Assembly: GCA_026724425.1 (NCBI GenBank)
Contig: JAIUCV010000116.1
Coordinates: 372,001-436,000, forward strand
Direction of reading: 5' to 3'
DNA length: 64,000 bases
Source of the DNA: Erythrophleum ivorense
Taxonomy: Eukaryota; Streptophyta; Magnoliopsida; Fabales; Fabaceae
Shown: positions 37,401-50,577 of the stretch, piece by piece
How the letters are laid out: each line of letters begins with the position of its first letter
Numbering within the stretch: position 1 is the stretch's first letter
The notes under the pieces: model-generated
What the model saw: the letters and a program-made list of their open reading frames with translations, nothing else
Told to the model about the DNA's origin: nothing
Databases searched by the model: none
Translations under genes and position numbers: made by a program

Positions 37401-38939
37401 TTCTCTTTTTTTCACTCAAGCTATAATATATTGTGAGATGATAGAAGTCAAGCAAACTTAACGCCTCTAGGTGATCAGTAAAGAGGGACCGAGAGCGTAT
37501 AACTTTCATTACTCAACCCATCAAGAGTCACGGCACTTCACTTTTTTCTCACATTTGTAAATCTAATTATTGGCATTAGGTGAAGGACTATTCATATATA
37601 AATAATCATAAAATACTATATAGGATACATTAACTTTGGCAAATGTACCTCTCTACCTTTAATATAGAGACAATATAGTCTAAACAAGTAACTATCTTTA
37701 ATTTTTAGTTATTATAAACAACCTTTTACATTTTGTAGCATTTTATATGAACTATATCTCTTCAGGTGGTCATGAAGGCCACATCAACTCTATCTTGAAA
37801 ATATAACAAGACATGAACATATATAACTTTTAGCAAATTGGTTATAATTTTCTTTATTAACTTAGGCAAAATAGTTTTATTAAATAGTTTTTTAAGCCTA
37901 TATGTATGGATTAACTAACTAATTTATACATATGTAAACTAGCAGTATATATGATTAAAGAGAAGAGGATGTATCCCTAGCTATCCATTAGAATCACTGT
38001 CAAGGTAAGTTTAAAATTATCTGGTAGTAGCAATAAGAAGTTGTGTTTTATATATTGTTTGAGACAATGGAACAGAAAATGGCGAATGGTGACATTACAT
38101 TTTTTTTTGTGGGGTAGGGTGAGGATTTGTGGCTAATCAACTAAAAAAAAAGCTAAAAAGGTACCTTCAAATAATTTAGTTTTGTAAATTTGGTTTATTA
38201 GCATAATAATGACGCTCTTCTAGATTTGAGTTCTTTAAAATGACAAGAAACAAAGAGTAATTGGAAGGCTTTCAGTTCAACTTAGTGCTCAATTATTGAA
38301 GATTCGAGTTCTGCACTTGTTTTGCTCCTATTATGTACCTTTTTCCCCATCTATATATATCTCCCTCCTTTTCTTTCTCTACTGTGTTATAACAACAACG
38401 TTTAACTCCCATGCTTTCTTGAGTGGAACTTTACATAGATTTTCTAGATTTCTTTGATTAATATAATGCATGCCACACAAAGCCAAACGATGAATTGTTC
38501 TTTTTAATTAAACCATTTGGTCTATGACACACTTGGATAGCATCTAAATATAGCTAAGGTCTTTTTATCTAAGCACTGTAAATAAAGACACATGGAACAT
38601 CAAAATAGGCCATACTATAGGCGTGTTGCATGGTTAAATAAGATATGTGCATAGTTTACCTTTATAATCTAATCAATCTTTAAGTAAAATAATGATAATT
38701 AGTACATAAAATTTCATGATCCTCTATTAAATAGGAATATATGAATACGGGTGATGAACAAAAAACCCAGATTGATGTAAAGTTTTGCCATGAGAGGGAC
38801 TCTTTTCTTCAATTGTCTTTTAATCCCCCTAATCGAAAGAAAAAAAATACAATGGAGCCTTGATATTGCAAATAACCACCTATTGTGTAAATTTAAAAAT
38901 TTTAACTACATAAAATTATTAAAATACCTTTCCTATTAT

Positions 38940-39400
38940 TTTATCTTTTTTACTATTGTTTTCATCTTTCCCAACTGTGTGAACCCAAGACTCGACGAGG
39001 TTTAGGCATAGAGAGACTGCAATCCCAGAGCAAGGCTTTCCTCATGACACTTGGGTGGGGCCTTGTGAATAACACCGATGCTCTCTGAGTTAGAGTGCTA
39101 CTTGAGAAATATGGGTGTGGCCATGACACACTACTGAAGGTGAATATAAAAGAACAATGCCTTCAATTCATGGAGAGAGAGATTAACTAATTGAAGGTGA
39201 ATGTGTGTAATAAAATGGGGTGCCTTTATTTTCACCTAAAGCGGAGTGGAGATGGGATCGTTTCAGCATTTTCTTCCTGAATCAACATGTTTTACAATTG
39301 TAAACCTCGCCCCCCCAACACCTCTCACGGGAAACGATTCTCTCGTTTGAAGCATGCATCAGGAGGTTGATTAATTGTGATTTTTTTTAGGTTATTAGGG
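38940..39400. other. Segment-1-specific GC-richer insertion of unknown origin
   Basis: Between the shared TTTTGCCATGAGAGGGACTC motif (38784-38803) and shared sequence resuming near 39460, segment 1 has about 0.6 kb absent from segment 2, with a distinctly GC-richer core. The core contains words such as GACTCGACGAGG, CACTTGGGTGGGGCC and CACCTCTCACGGG. No open frame, tRNA fold or terminal repeat was recognised. Confidence 0.4.
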
Positions 39401-40252
39401 AGACCTTACAACAAGATATACCCCAGAGTGGTGGTAAGTGTAATTTGCTTTAGAATTAATATATAATGGCTTCGTACTTTTGGACACTATCAAATTCTAT
39501 TTATTTACTCAACTAATTAAAAAGACCCAAGGCATATAGTGTCAATAACAAAGTGCTCATTTAAAGGGTGAATATCTTAATTATTTAGCCAAAGAAAGCC
39601 TGCTGGAGTCGGAGTTGGCAACTTCCAACCTAATCGCCTTATTTGAAACTATGTATGGCTGAATATTTTAAATTAATTTGAACTATGTGTTGAAAAAGTT
39701 AAAAAGTTTTTAAATTTAATGTTATAAAATATCAACTAATATTTTTACGGAATTTGGCTCATAAAAACGCATGTCTCTCTACATTATTCATTTGTCATGT
39801 ATCAGTTCGTGTTGGCTACACACATATATATAAATTATATTTACTCACACTGATTTTTGCCTTCAATGGTAAAGAGTTTGACATCTGCGATGCATAATTT
39901 AAAGGTCAGTTATAAAAACTTATATATAAATTAAAGGAAATATCATAATTGAAGACAAAAATCATAATAAATAAATGTAATTTCCCCATATTATACTACA
40001 CATAGCAATTTAGGTTCATGAATAATTGGATCTAAAATTTTTTATCGTTAAATCGTATTTAATGATTTTTATTATAAATATGTGTATGTACATAATCCTC
40101 CAGGCTTATTGATAAGGCATGTAAGAACCAACATGATTTAAATTTTCGAGTGAGCTTCTTTTGGATTTAGGCAAGGTAAGGCCAAGAGGGTAATGTCATG
40201 TGTTAAATAATTTTTAAATCCTAAAAATGTTATTAAATGTTGCTTTAGGAGA

Positions 40253-42383
40253 CTAATAAGTTGCTAAATTATTATATTTTTATTATTATTTTAAGAGATA
40301 TATTGTATGAATATTAAGTTTATTTTATATTTTTAGTATATAAAAATAATACATTTTAGATAAAATAATATTTATAGTAAGCTTTGGTTTTATTTCTTTA
40401 GTTTGGAGTTAATTTTTGTTTTAGTTGAGTATAAGTTATATTTTTATTTTTATTTTTATTTTTTAATAGTTAACTTATTTACTCTTTTGTTAATAAATAA
40501 TAATTAGATAAATTTTATATTTTTGTAGAGTTAAAAATAAAAAAAAATAAATTTAAAAAGTTTGGAATGCAAAACAACAAAACTCAAAAAAAAATTTCTT
40601 CAAAAAAGGTTAAAAAAAATAACACCCAAAAGTCCAACTATAAAAAATATAGTGTTGTGGCAGCACATGTAAGTGCTGCGGTGCCCAATCACAAAACAAA
40701 ATGCACCCTAGCATAACAATTATGTGCTGCGGCACTCATGACCACTATCAAAAAAAAAAAAATAGTGGCACCGCGACTGAATATGTTTTGTTTGTTGTAA
40801 ATGAGGATTTGTTACTATTTACAACAATAAAAAATAAACTATACAATATTTAAATTTAAATTAAGTGAGTTTGATATTAATATTAATAACAATTTAATGT
40901 ACAAATTTTCAACAACAACATCAAAAACTTGTGCTTCTATAGCATACATAGAAATATACATGTTACACAAGTAATACATTGAAGAGGAAAGTATCATTCT
41001 TGTGAAAATTTGTTATTGAAGCCAAGTACTAAAATTATACTTTTCAATATAAATCAAGTTAACAATTAAAGTAATAAAAAATTAAACTAAATTAGAGACA
41101 TAAAAATAATAAAATAAATGAGAGACATCATTTTAGATAAAATCAACAAGCAAAAAGATTTAAGATTATAATTTCTCCTAACATTTCATATGAATTAGTT
41201 ATCTTTCTTCACTTTGCTCTTAATGTATTATTAGTCTAGAACTCTAATTTATGTACAAGTATTTTTCAAATTAATTTATAATTTCTTATACAATTGATTT
41301 AAAGGCTTAATAAAAAAAATAGGTCTTAATATAACTATATAAAACTGGTAGGTATATTTTTACTCTACAAACGAATCAATCCACTGAATATTACAAGTTT
41401 CGTAAATTTACACTACTCGATTTATAGTGTAGTTCTAAAATCCTTTTTATAAGTTCATCTATATTATTCAAATCATCTAATTGTTTTTACATAGTTAGAA
41501 TTATGAAGTATAAGAACTGAGTAAATAAATTATACTATTAATTATAAATAAATAAAGTAATAATAATATATTACAAGCTAAAATTTATCACAACTCTTAA
41601 TTAATAAATTTAACTCATAACTATAAGAAATAACAACATTAAAAATATAACATAAATCTACTGAGCAAAGAAATATAAAAAAAAAGTTTAAAAAAAAACT
41701 TATTTAATTGATTAATCTTTTTCAGATCCAAGTTTCATCCATAACAAATAGAGCTCCAAATCTCTCCTTTTCTTCCCCCAATCTTTAGAATAGCAGCCTT
41801 TATGAAGAAAATGATGAAACCCTTTTAAAACCTTCAAAAAGCACAACTAAAACATTGTGTTTTGCTTTTTCTGTGAAAAGCGCTGCAACGCGAAAATTTC
41901 ATGTCGTGATGCATCTTCTTTGTGATTAGGCGCTGTGGCACTTAAATGTATTGCCATCGTGCTACATTTTTTATAGAACGCTTTTGTACCTCATACTTTT
42001 ATTTTTCTTTTTTTTTTTAAGTCCCTTTTTCTGCAAATTTTCTCAAATTTTGTTGATTTGCATTCCAAACCTTTTAAATTTGTTTCTTTATATTTCTAAT
42101 CCTATAAAAATATAAAATTCATCTTATTACTATTTATAATCTATGAACCAAAGGTTAAAGAATTTAACAAATTAAAAAATCTAAATAAAAACACAAAATA
42201 TAACATATACTCAAGTAAAATAAAAATTAACTCACAACTAAAGAAATAAAATCAATACTTACTAAATATTAATCTAAATAAAATTTATTAATTTTATATA
42301 CTAAAAATATAAATTAAATTTAATATTTATATGATAAATATTTTAAAATAATTAAAAAACATAATAATTTAATGACTTATAAG
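40253..42383. mobile_element. 2.1-kb non-autonomous element with long terminal inverted repeats
   Basis: The left end (CTAATAAGTTGCTAAATTAT) and the reverse complement of the right end (CTTATAAGTCATTAAATTAT) begin inverted repeats that continue, with small gaps, for about 490 bp each (40253-40740 and 41880-42383). They include shared inner words such as TTTATTTCTTTAGT and AGTTTGGAATGCAAA. The middle (about 1.1 kb) is AT-rich with no transposase. Segments 2 and 4 show the unoccupied site (GGAGACATCACAGAAGATGC in segment 4). Long TIRs suggest a MULE or foldback element. The flanks AGGAGA/AGGCAT leave at most a 3-bp duplication, which is unusual for a MULE. Confidence 0.75.
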
Positions 42384-43029
42384 AGGCATTATAGAAGATG
42401 CTTGAATAATCGGACAAAGATCGAGGATATTGAATGAAGTTAAGGGTTATCTGTTAGTGTGCAGGTTTTCTTAAACGGCTTTTCTTATTATAAGATATGA
42501 TTGTGCATGGAATCTACATTAACTCTCCTTTAAGAATGTCTTTGGCAGTGGAAAAATACTGTAAGTGTTGCAAGAATGCTAGGCCCATCTGTGAGGAAAT
42601 GCATATTATTGCAGGGCCACTACATATAAATTTTGTTGTTATTTGGTTAATTTTCTATATGTTGTTATTTGATTGTTTTAATTTTAAAGCGCCATGGAAA
42701 TGAAAAAAGAAGAAGCAGGATCATAATATATTCGTATTTAATTTCTAGTAAAAGTCATGTAATCTAATTTTAAATGCTTATACATGTCTTACCAATTAAA
42801 TCATTCTTTGTAGATAATAACTACTAAATATTATTGAATATAGAACAATATAAAATCCATCATCCATTAGACTTGTTACTATAATTGAATTAACTCTATT
42901 AAAAACTATTAGTTATTAGGCAAGTTAATATTTTAAGTATTTAAACATAAAATATTTCATAAAATATTTATATTTTTAGTAATTATTCTATCATAAATAA
43001 ATTTATGATACATCTAGGTTGATAATATC

Positions 43030-45491
43030 AGCTTCAAACAAATTTATTTGATTAGATTTAATTAATTATAATTAACCAGTTTAAGTTTGAAAAGATATTA
43101 ACTTCTAAATTATGGACGAATCAACAAATTTACCAACCTGTTCAGATTGCTCAGATAATTATATGGCTAATCAAATTCGATAACTAGCTATCACAAATTA
43201 TTTTTATAGAAACATCTAATAGCAGGTTGCAGAAATGATCACTTTTTTATTCTGACCGTAACCTATTCCTAGCTTAATTAGTGAATCAATTTCTTGTAAA
43301 ACTTTATGATTTTTTTTATAAATAATTATACTATATAGAAAATAAAATAAAAATTATTTAAGAACAACAGTGAAAGAAGTGATTTTAGGGAATCCAATGA
43401 TAAGAGAATTGTTGTGGCTGATTTGAATTGCGAGAGAGGGTCAAATTAGAGTCTAGGTAACTTCAGATGTTTCATTTATATATATTTATCAATAAGTCTA
43501 AAAATGATGAATTTTAGCCAACAACAATCATACGTGAAAGTCGGATATCTGGATTGTTATTTCTTGCAGGCGAAGGTATGAGCAACATTAATATTAATTA
43601 AAAATTTTCTAAGCTAGCCGTTTTGATTATTATTTCAAGCACAATGACAGAGGGGCAGGAAAACAGTCATAAAGCCAAAAGTTTAGTCAGGGAAACCTTG
43701 AAAATGAGGGGAGTGTACAGCTTTTTGAATTCACCATTGGCTTTTTATTTTGACATGCTTCAATGTAACTGGAAAATATTTGCTATAATCTCATAATATA
43801 TAAAAATTCAGCATTAATTTTATTTATATTTTAATATTTAATTAATTTTACTTAACATTTAAGATTCAACTTAACTATAACATAAAATTAAATTACGTGA
43901 CTTTTGCCAAAAATTAAATTAGCTTACATGTCAAAACTAAATGACAATAATACTGGGTGCTTAATACTACATGAGTTCTGGAAATTTGCTTGTGTAATTG
44001 ACATCTCAATTATCACAATGTATATTATTTGTATTTGCATTGATTACTTCTTAAAGAGCTTTCAGTTACCATGTGTTGGTAATTTTATATAGCAGCTAAA
44101 AGATAATTAATCAAAATTATTATAAGTTGAAAACAAAGCCAAATATTCTCCCTGCATTAATTAAGACGTCCTAAAACGATTTACTTGAGTTTAAACCTTT
44201 TTCAGGAAGATCGATTGATTTTATGGGAAGAATAAATTAACTGTTTTGTGTGTAGATCAAAATTAAAATTAAAAGATAAAAAGTATCAGTTGTGAGAGAT
44301 ATAACTTTTTGTTTCACAATTAATTATAATTTTTTATTATTACAGTAAGGATATCCTCCTCAATTTTGTATTAATGAATGATTTTTAACTCTTTTTAATC
44401 GTCAATTGATCAAGTTGACTCCTTTATGTTTAATTAATCACGAATTTAAATAGTTATTGATGAATCATTATCAACTAATCAGTCCAATCAGTTAATAAAT
44501 TGGCCCATCTCAAAGTCCACCCATCAAGTTCACGTCGTGATCGCGGTTCCTGATGTTTTTGTGTCCAATTGCTTTAACTGAACAATACACTTGCCCCCGC
44601 GTTTCCGCTACGCGCGCCTGGGATTCATGGGTCTAGCCGAGCTTAAGTTTTGCCATGGTCTAATGTCTAGTTGAATTTAGTATTGAATTATCTTTTAAGG
44701 TATGGTATCCTGATCTTGTCCGATTTAATTTAGGGGCCAGTTTTTTTAAAATCATTTTTTTTATAAAAGTTATAATATGACCTCTTAAAAAAATTTAATT
44801 TTTACATAAATCCCCGTTAAATTAAGTTTTGAAAGTGCCAAAGCATAAATCTTCTTAGTTCATACATACCATTGCAGAATATTCATATTTTGTGCTCGTT
44901 AACAACTGAGTTTATACATATATAATTAAATCAAGGGCTGTGATTATCATAGAAATTTATATCATTAATTTGATCATGTAAAAAATTACGGCAAAATTTG
45001 TGAATAATCATAAAATGCAAAGGTATCATTAAACTTAATTAAAAATAACTAATTAAATTCATTAATATAACAAAAGTTCCATTGTGTGTTTTGCAAGATT
45101 CATTCCAAAAACTCTGTGTATATATACATATATATGTGGGGGAATTGAAGGTGGGTAGAACTTAGAAGGTGACATAGAAAGTGGAAGAGTAGGCCTCACA
45201 CGAAAAAGTTCAATTTCTTTCAAGCTAAGCTTTCTCATGTTTGCCCCACAAACAAGAGAAAAGGGGTCCAGTAATAATTCAAACGTTGGGTTCATTTTCA
45301 AAACCCTAACAAATCATGTCTGATATGCGTGAGGCTGCCACGCATGCCCATTCAAACATTCAAAAATATCTTCCCCATATTAATTTAGCACATTTGTGAT
45401 ATGACCTTAAAATGATGTAAAACCCATTTAAAATAATTAAGTCTCCCACAATGTGTCTGTACGTGCGTGCGTGTGTGTCTCTCTATTATAT

Positions 45492-45522
<31 letters not shown>

Positions 45523-48260
45523 AACACACATATTGGAAACAAGAGAAGTTAAATTTTTGTAGCAGTAGATATTCTTTTAATATATGTGATCCTTTGTTTT
45601 TCATACAGTATTTTGTATGCCGTAAATTTTTTCACTGATGCAAAAGAAAGATAGTGTTTTAAATGTTTGTACCATATATAGAGATTTCTGATGTATCAAA
45701 TACTGAAATTTTCACTGTTGTTGTTATCTTTGTTTGTTGTTGTTATTGTATGCCGTAATCTTTTACACTAGTTCAAAAGAAAGATAGTATTTTAAATGTT
45801 TGTACCATATATAGAAATCTCTGATGTATCAAATACTGAAATTTGTTGTTGTTGTTGTTGTTTTGTAAAATGAATATTTCAAGCATTTTTTTTAATAATT
45901 GAGGAGGTGAACATATTTTAAAACTCCGAGCAGGAATGTTAAAATTTTCCTATTAAATTAGGCATAATAATATTATTAAATGTTTTTTTGAAATTGTAAT
46001 ATATATATATATATATGAATTAATCAACTAATTTACATATATGTAACTAGCAACATATATGATTAAAGAGTAGCTAATCACTGTCAAATTAAGCTAGAAT
46101 TATCTGGTAATAGCAAAAAGAAGTTGTGTTTCCTTATTTTGAGAAAATGGAATAGAATATATGGCGAATGACTGAATGGTGACATTACAACTTTGATCTT
46201 TTTCAGGTTTGTGGCTAGTCAACTTAAAATTAAAAAAAGAAAAAAGCTAAAATATACCCTCGAATAATTTAGTTTTGTACATTTGGTTTTTGTAGCAAAA
46301 TAATGAAGCTTTTCTAGATTTGTGTTCTAACAAAAAGCTAGAATTGGAAACGACAAGAAACAAATTAAGAGCAGTTGGAAGGCTTTCAATTCAACCTAGT
46401 TAGTGCTCAATTATTGAAGATTTCAGTTCTGCACCTGTAGCTTTGCTCCTAATATGTGTACCTGTTCCCATCTCTATCTCCCTCCTTTTTTTTTCTGTCC
46501 TTTTTTTCCTCTACTATGCTATAACAACAACGTTTAGCTCCCATGGTTTTTCCTTTTTTTTTTTTTTCCTTTTTAAGTGGAATTTTATATAGATTTCTAG
46601 ATATCTTTGATTAATATAATGCGGCCCACACAAAGCCAAACCATAAAATTATTCATTTTGATTAAACCATTTGATCTATGACACTTGTATAGCGTCTAAT
46701 TATATTCAAGGACTTCTTATATAACTACTGAAAATAAAGACATGTATGGAACAACAAAATATACCATACTTCGCGTTCTGAAATCAAATTTGTGCATATT
46801 TTACGGTTATAATCTAATCAGTCTTTAAGTAAAATCATGATAATTAGTATATAAGAAGCTTCATAATCCTCCATTAAATTAGAATATGAATATACGGGTG
46901 ATGAACAAGAAACCTAGATTGGTGTTATAGTTTTGCCAAGAATTTAATTTGGTAAGCAACTTCTAAAAAGATAAAGCGCTTATAAATCAATATCTAATGG
47001 CTAGAAATTGGAAAAGTGGGGTTGGTTTTGTTCTTTATCTGCTTTAACAATAATAAATGTACATAAAGGAGCTGTGGCCTCGTGCTTTTGGACACTGCCA
47101 AATTCTATTTCTTTACTCAACTAAAAAGACCCAAAGCATATAGTGCTGCAAATAAACTGCTCATTAAAAGGGTGAGGACTAAGCCAAATGTCTTAAATAT
47201 TTTATCAAAGGAAGCCTGCTGGAATTGGAGGTGGCAACCCAACCTTAATTACTGCCATATTTGAAGCTATATATTTATATATATGGCTGAATATTCTAAA
47301 TTAATTTGAACTATGAGTTGAAATACTTAAAAAGATTTTAAATTTAATGTTATAAAATATCAACTAATATTTATATTTGGTTCATAAAAATGCATGTCTC
47401 TCAACGATATTCACTTTTCATATATCACTTCGCGTTGGCTAATTACACACATAAGTATTGTTAGACTCAATTAAATTTTGATGTCTGATTTAAATGGTAG
47501 AAATTTATGAAAATGGATTGAATAAATCAAAGGTCATTTGTAATCTTCTCACATTTTTACATATAGTTATGTAGAGTCATGAACAATTGAATCTGTGTGT
47601 TGTGTGTCTCCATTTATAATCCTTTATGCTTGGTGATAATTAAGGCATCTAAGAGAATCAACATGACTTTTAAATTTTAGAGTGAGCTTCTTTTGGATAT
47701 AGGCTAAGTTAGTAAATATTTTTTATATTCCAAAAATGTTATTAAATGTTTCTTTTTGAGATATTACAGAAGCTGCTTGAATAATCTGACAAAGATAAAG
47801 GATATGGATAAAGTAGGGTTATCTGTTAGAGGAGGAGGTTTTCTTAAACGACTTTTCTTATCATAAAATATGATTGTGCACGGAATTATATTAACCCTTC
47901 GTTAAGAATGTCTATGGTAGTGGGAAACAAGACAAGTGTTACATGATTACAAGCCTCATTTGTGAGGAAAAGCATGCTATTGCATTTGTTCATTTAAAGT
48001 TCAGAAATAAATTTATACAATAAAATTTGAAGGGAGATAGATAATTATATTATATAATCCACATTAAAGGAGTAAATAAAATTCACTTATTAATTAATGG
48101 ATCTCACACGCATGTTGTGTTTTTATCTCTTTGAAAGTTACTATGTAATTTTCTCAAAAATTGTAGGAGATCCCAATAATCCAAACCTTACATATATAAA
48201 TTTTCTTGTTCTTCGGTTAATTTTCTATACGTTGTGATTTGAATATTTGATTTTAAAAAA
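43030..48260. repeat. Segment 2: gene-less unit of the DUF761 array
   Basis: It begins near TTGATTAGATTTAATTAATT, homologous to sequence about 1.5 kb downstream of gene A (33800) and gene B (52360), and runs collinearly with segment 1 to about 48260. No DUF761 coding sequence, not even a remnant, is visible before it. It holds its own insertions: a GC-richer patch at about 44500-44660 (CCCCCGCGTTTCCGCTACGC) and a roughly 190-bp insert at 48000-48190. It also has a 133-bp tandem duplication at 45614. Confidence 0.65.
45614..45850. repeat. 133-bp tandem duplication
   Basis: TGTATGCCGTAA starts at 45614 and again at 45747. About 100 bp after each start match closely (AAAAGAAAGATAGT, TTGTACCATATATAGA, CTGATGTATCAAATACTGAA). 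Each copy is followed by a (TTG)n tract, which may have mediated the duplication. Confidence 0.8.
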
Positions 48261-50038
48261 AAGGCAAGACTATAGTATTCGCTTGGTAAATTAATACAAG
48301 ACAATGACGATATATCTACATTTCTTTCTTAACGTTGTCTATATTCAATAAATAAAATTAATTTCTTTCCATTCAATTAAATATACAATGTTATTACGGT
48401 CAAGTTTCAATTTGGATCTTTTTCTATATATATTCGCACTTGCAAGGAGACCAGCACGAGTTTTCGGGAGAACTGGCATGCATATGTTTACGCATGGCTT
48501 TGAGCCCGATTTCTGTTGCACTACTGTCCATCTCTATTTGTTGCATAAGTAAGAACCATATGATTACGTCAAATCTCTGTCGATTCCAGCTGACCTTTGC
48601 TTTATCATTCTTCCTGTATTACTTTTTCAATAATTATTCACTATTAATTATGCTTTATTTTTTTTAATTAAAGTCATATGTTAAAGACGGCAAAAACTCT
48701 CACGAATTTTATTTTAGTATAAATTAAAAAATTAAATTACATGCACGGTTAATATATACAAGTTAAGCCATTAGTCTTGTATATTATCTTGGGTGAAAAA
48801 ATAAAACATATTTTTTCTGTCTAAATTAATTAAAGGATAAAATATAATTTGGTACCTTGGTTTAGCTCTTCTACATGCACTGTAATAACCTATGGTTTAA
48901 AATAGGGATAGCAATCCCCTAGGGGTGGGGAGTGCCTCCTCTCACTATCCGTCCTAATTTTTTTTTCTTCCATATCCTCGATTTCCACCACGAGGAGAAT
49001 TTGTTCCCATCTCCCATTCCCCGAGTCCTTGCGGATCCCCACATAGGTCCCCATCATAAAGAGTGAATAAGAGATAAGGATTAGTTATTGAGTTATATTG
49101 ATTTTTTTATTTTAAATTAATAGAAATATAAATAGTTATATAGTACAATTAATGAGTAAAAAAAGACAAATGTTGGTATAATATATGTACATGAAGTTAT
49201 AAAAATATTTATGTAAAATTGACAGAGAGGAGGACCCTGCGGGCAAGGAGTATGATTCTCGTCTCTGTTTTTGTCCTTGAACTACTCTTGAGGAGATTTT
49301 CTCCCTTATCTCTATCTTTGCCAAAAAAAAAAATTCTTGAATGAATACCTTTGAATAGGGAAATTCTCATGGGGATCCTTGAATTTAAAGGATTTGGCAT
49401 TCTTAGTTCAAAAGTTGACGTACGAGTTGTTTGAAATTTGAATTGTTAGCATATTAGTACTTTAATTTGTAGTGTCATTTCATTAACTCTAGGATGGAAA
49501 ATATCATGTGCACCTTACATGACACAAGAAAGTGTCCCAATTTAGCCAAATTCCATCACAAACATGCTCCAATTTGGCCAAATTCCAAAAGTCTGATTTA
49601 TAAATTGCCCTAGGAGATTGAGAATTTAGACAAAATTATAGGGACATGTGAAAAAAATATAGATAAAACTTATATGTATTTCCTTATATCTATATTATCA
49701 AGATTTTTAATTAAAATATGATAAATATATAATTTTTCAGTAATACTTTGACAAGTGTGTGATTTTTACAGATAATTGTATGATTTTTTAATTAAATTAT
49801 ACACTTATTATAATATTATTAAATAACTATACATTTATAATATTTTAATTAAAAAACTTAATAACAAAAATATAAATAAATGTGCCTAAGTTTAATCTAA
49901 AAAAATATTATACTGAATGTGTCAAATTTAGATTTCAATTAGTAAAAAAAATTTTGGTCTTCAACTTATAAAAATAAAAAAAATTAAGAAATTAATTAGG
50001 ATAAAATTTATCAAATTTGATTTAAAGTTAATAAAATT
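48261..50038. other. Spacer between segments 2 and 3, with a possible MITE
   Basis: No gene. Between about 48902 and 49400 there are GC-rich ends (AGGGATAGCAATCCCCTAGG on the left, CATGGGGATCCTTGAA on the right) and inner motifs GCGGATCCCCACATAGG and GAGGACCCTGCGGGCAAGG in opposite orientation. This resembles plant hAT-type MITEs with GGGGATCCCC termini. A further AT-rich repeat at about 49670-49900 resembles the end of the window (about 63850-63970) in inverted or direct words such as TTAATTAAAATATGATAAAT. Confidence 0.4.
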
Positions 50039-50175
50039 ATACTACAAAATATCAACATACTAACGTTTTAAATCATAATTCACCCGAATATTAAATCACA
50101 AAATACCAAAATACAAAACAAAAATGGACAAATAATACCAAATTGCAGTTCACCCTTGATTAAACTTCTGTCTAA

Positions 50176-50577
50176 TGCCACAAATACTCGAAGCTCACGT
50201 GAAGATTGCTATGAGATCCGCACATTGGCTCACGCGAGGCTGAACCTAGCAAGGCAGCACCCAGCCAACAATAATGGGGTCAATTAAATAAATAAAATAG
50301 TTAAAAAGAAGGTAACACCGAGTATCTATGCACCCACCCACGTAACATGCCCTTCACTTTCCTCCTTCCCCTTCCACCGCCTTACCCCCTTAACTCCCAC
50401 ACCCCCCCCCCCCCCCCCCCATAAATACGCATGCCCTTAGCCCCTTCCTCTTCAGAATCCATCTCCTTGCGTCTCAGTCTTCATCTCTCTCTCTCACAAA
50501 AAAGACTCGAAAAGAAAAGAAAGGAAAACCAATCTCTTTCTCTCTCTAAATTTGTGAAGAAAACCATTATTATAGAA
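50176..50577 (+). promoter_or_regulatory. Promoter and leader of DUF761 gene B
   Basis: G-box CACGTG at 50196-50201, followed about 30 bp later by a near repeat GGCTCACGCGAGGCTGAACC. A run of 19 C (50402-50420) abuts an ATAAATA box at 50421-50427. The CT-rich leader leads to ATG at 50578. An in-frame ATG at 50431 lies only 4 bp after the ATAAATA box, so it should be upstream of the transcript start and is not used as the start here. Confidence 0.6.

Larger units (their letters stand above)
32279..42760. repeat. Segment 1: 3' flank of DUF761 gene A, first unit of the segmental array
   Basis: Non-coding. It matches segment 2 (43030-48260), segment 3 (51187-55920) and parts of segment 4 (58178-62760). 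Landmarks include CCAAGACCACC (33420; 51979), GGGGCAG-AAAG-CTCATAAAGCCA (34782; 43652; 52998), TTTGCCCCACAAA-AAGAGAA (37079; 45239; 55624), TATAACAACAACGTTTA (38388; 46518; 58998) and GAAGATGCTTGAA-AATC (42394; 47772; 62444). It is interrupted by insertions at 34019-34400, about 38940-39400 and 40253-42383. No open frame of note. Confidence 0.75.

Noticed and set aside
38790..39005. 71-codon open frame in segment 1
   Set aside because: Not conserved in the homologous parts of segments 2 and 4; AT-rich chance frame.
43030..48260. A degraded fourth DUF761 gene in segment 2
   Set aside because: Homology starts downstream of the gene. I found no KRFYKELRKQ-, SCSNTPNY- or RQLRVTDSPFP-like remnant before it.
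50431..50577. In-frame upstream ATG giving gene B a 49-residue N-terminal extension
   Set aside because: It lies 4 bp after the ATAAATA box, upstream of any likely transcript start. The extension is CT-repeat-derived Ser/Leu sequence, and gene C lacks the ATG. MESSLP matches MESNLP of A and C.
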